Assembly (NCBI GenBank): GCA_031366005.1
Contig: JANLZB010000006.1
Coordinates: forward strand, 62,001 to 126,000
Source: JANLUX01 sp031366005
GTDB taxonomy: Bacteria; Bacteroidota; Bacteroidia; AKYH767-A; OLB10
Direction of reading: 5' to 3'
DNA length: 64,000 bases
Notes under the pieces: model-generated
The model's input: only the letters and a program-made list of their open reading frames with translations
What the model was told of the DNA's origin: nothing
The model's database searches: none
Shown here: positions 63,865-64,000 of the stretch, piece by piece
Position numbering within the stretch: position 1 is the first letter of the stretch
Layout of the letters: every line of letters starts with the position of its first letter
Program-made: the position numbers and the translations under genes

Positions 63865-64000
63865 TTACTTTTCACTTTGTTCTCCGCCAGCAATTAATAG
63901 ATCATTAATAAGTGACTGATGGATTCTGAAACCTGCAATATTAATCAATGAATCAACCACGGGTTTAATTAATGGTATAAGGTTTTCTTTTTTGGCTTTT
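63865..64000 (-). CDS. C-terminal end of DUF3368 (PIN-like) protein, partial
   Basis: The last 44 residues of a gene entering from the right edge, reading LIKPVVDSLINIAGFRIHQS, then LINDLLIAGGE, with a TAA stop at 63867-63865. This is the C-terminus of DUF3368 proteins, VapC-like PIN nucleases often paired with a small UPF0175-type antitoxin. Only the tail is visible, so activity cannot be judged. Confidence 0.7.
   Translation of the reverse strand, partial: KAKKENLIPLIKPVVDSLINIAGFRIHQSLINDLLIAGGEQSEK

Overview
The window is AT-rich DNA from a member of the Bacteroidota, probably a Chitinophagales or Sphingobacteriales-like lineage. Two large secreted proteins end in type IX secretion (T9SS) type A sorting domains. 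Several intergenic regions carry the Bacteroidota -7 promoter element TAnnTTTG, and Shine-Dalgarno sequences are scarce. No rRNA, tRNA, CRISPR array, transposase or phage structural gene was found by eye.

Layout. 1-2.1 kb: end of a surface-polysaccharide group (DUF7033 deacetylase fragment, wecB) with radC. 2.3-9.0 kb: small envelope proteins (SGNH-like, membrane, SHOCT, lipoprotein, DoxX) and a T9SS-exported cysteine-repeat protein. 9.2-20.9 kb: amino-acid permease, a long KA-rich helical periplasmic protein, an HMG-CoA-lyase-like enzyme, pyrD, a second T9SS cargo with propeller blades, a LacX-like mutarotase and aconitase. 20.9-33.8 kb: an accessory island. It starts with about 1.2 kb of repeat-rich non-coding DNA, followed by a leftward set: a DEAD/DEAH helicase with twelve helicase-associated (HA) repeats, a fused type IIG restriction-methylation enzyme, a SIR2-like protein and a small HExxH protein. 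It ends with two tandem paralogues of unknown function. 33.9-44.1 kb: msrA, a membrane-anchored receiver protein, a polyprenyl synthetase, sugar-nucleotide genes (epimerase, rfbA), an RND/MMPL exporter, a radical SAM/SPASM enzyme and a DUF885 lipoprotein. 44.2-54.4 kb: a polysaccharide export and decoration cluster (Wzm/Wzt ABC transporter, FkbM methyltransferases, GT61, DUF268, DegT aminotransferase, epimerase, hexapeptide acyltransferase, GT2). 54.9-63.8 kb: housekeeping genes dnaE, trxA, rpsP, rimM and guaA, with a DUF4160/DUF2442 pair and a fragment of a DUF3368 (PIN-like) gene at the edge.

The polysaccharide genes fit together as precursor supply (wecB, rfbA, epimerases, DegT), chain assembly and modification, and ABC export. 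In T9SS bacteria such polysaccharides can also anchor T9SS cargo, but that link is inference here. The defence-like genes sit between core genes (acn and msrA), bordered by repeats, as expected for an exchangeable island.

The most unusual signals are: (1) the restriction enzyme - SIR2-like - HExxH gene row beside the 12-repeat helicase; (2) short palindromic repeats that enter genes, one in frame inside guaA and two that supply the likely start codons of downstream genes; (3) a 43-bp tandem array that looks like a decayed 14-residue protein repeat; and (4) the tandem 306-residue paralogues.
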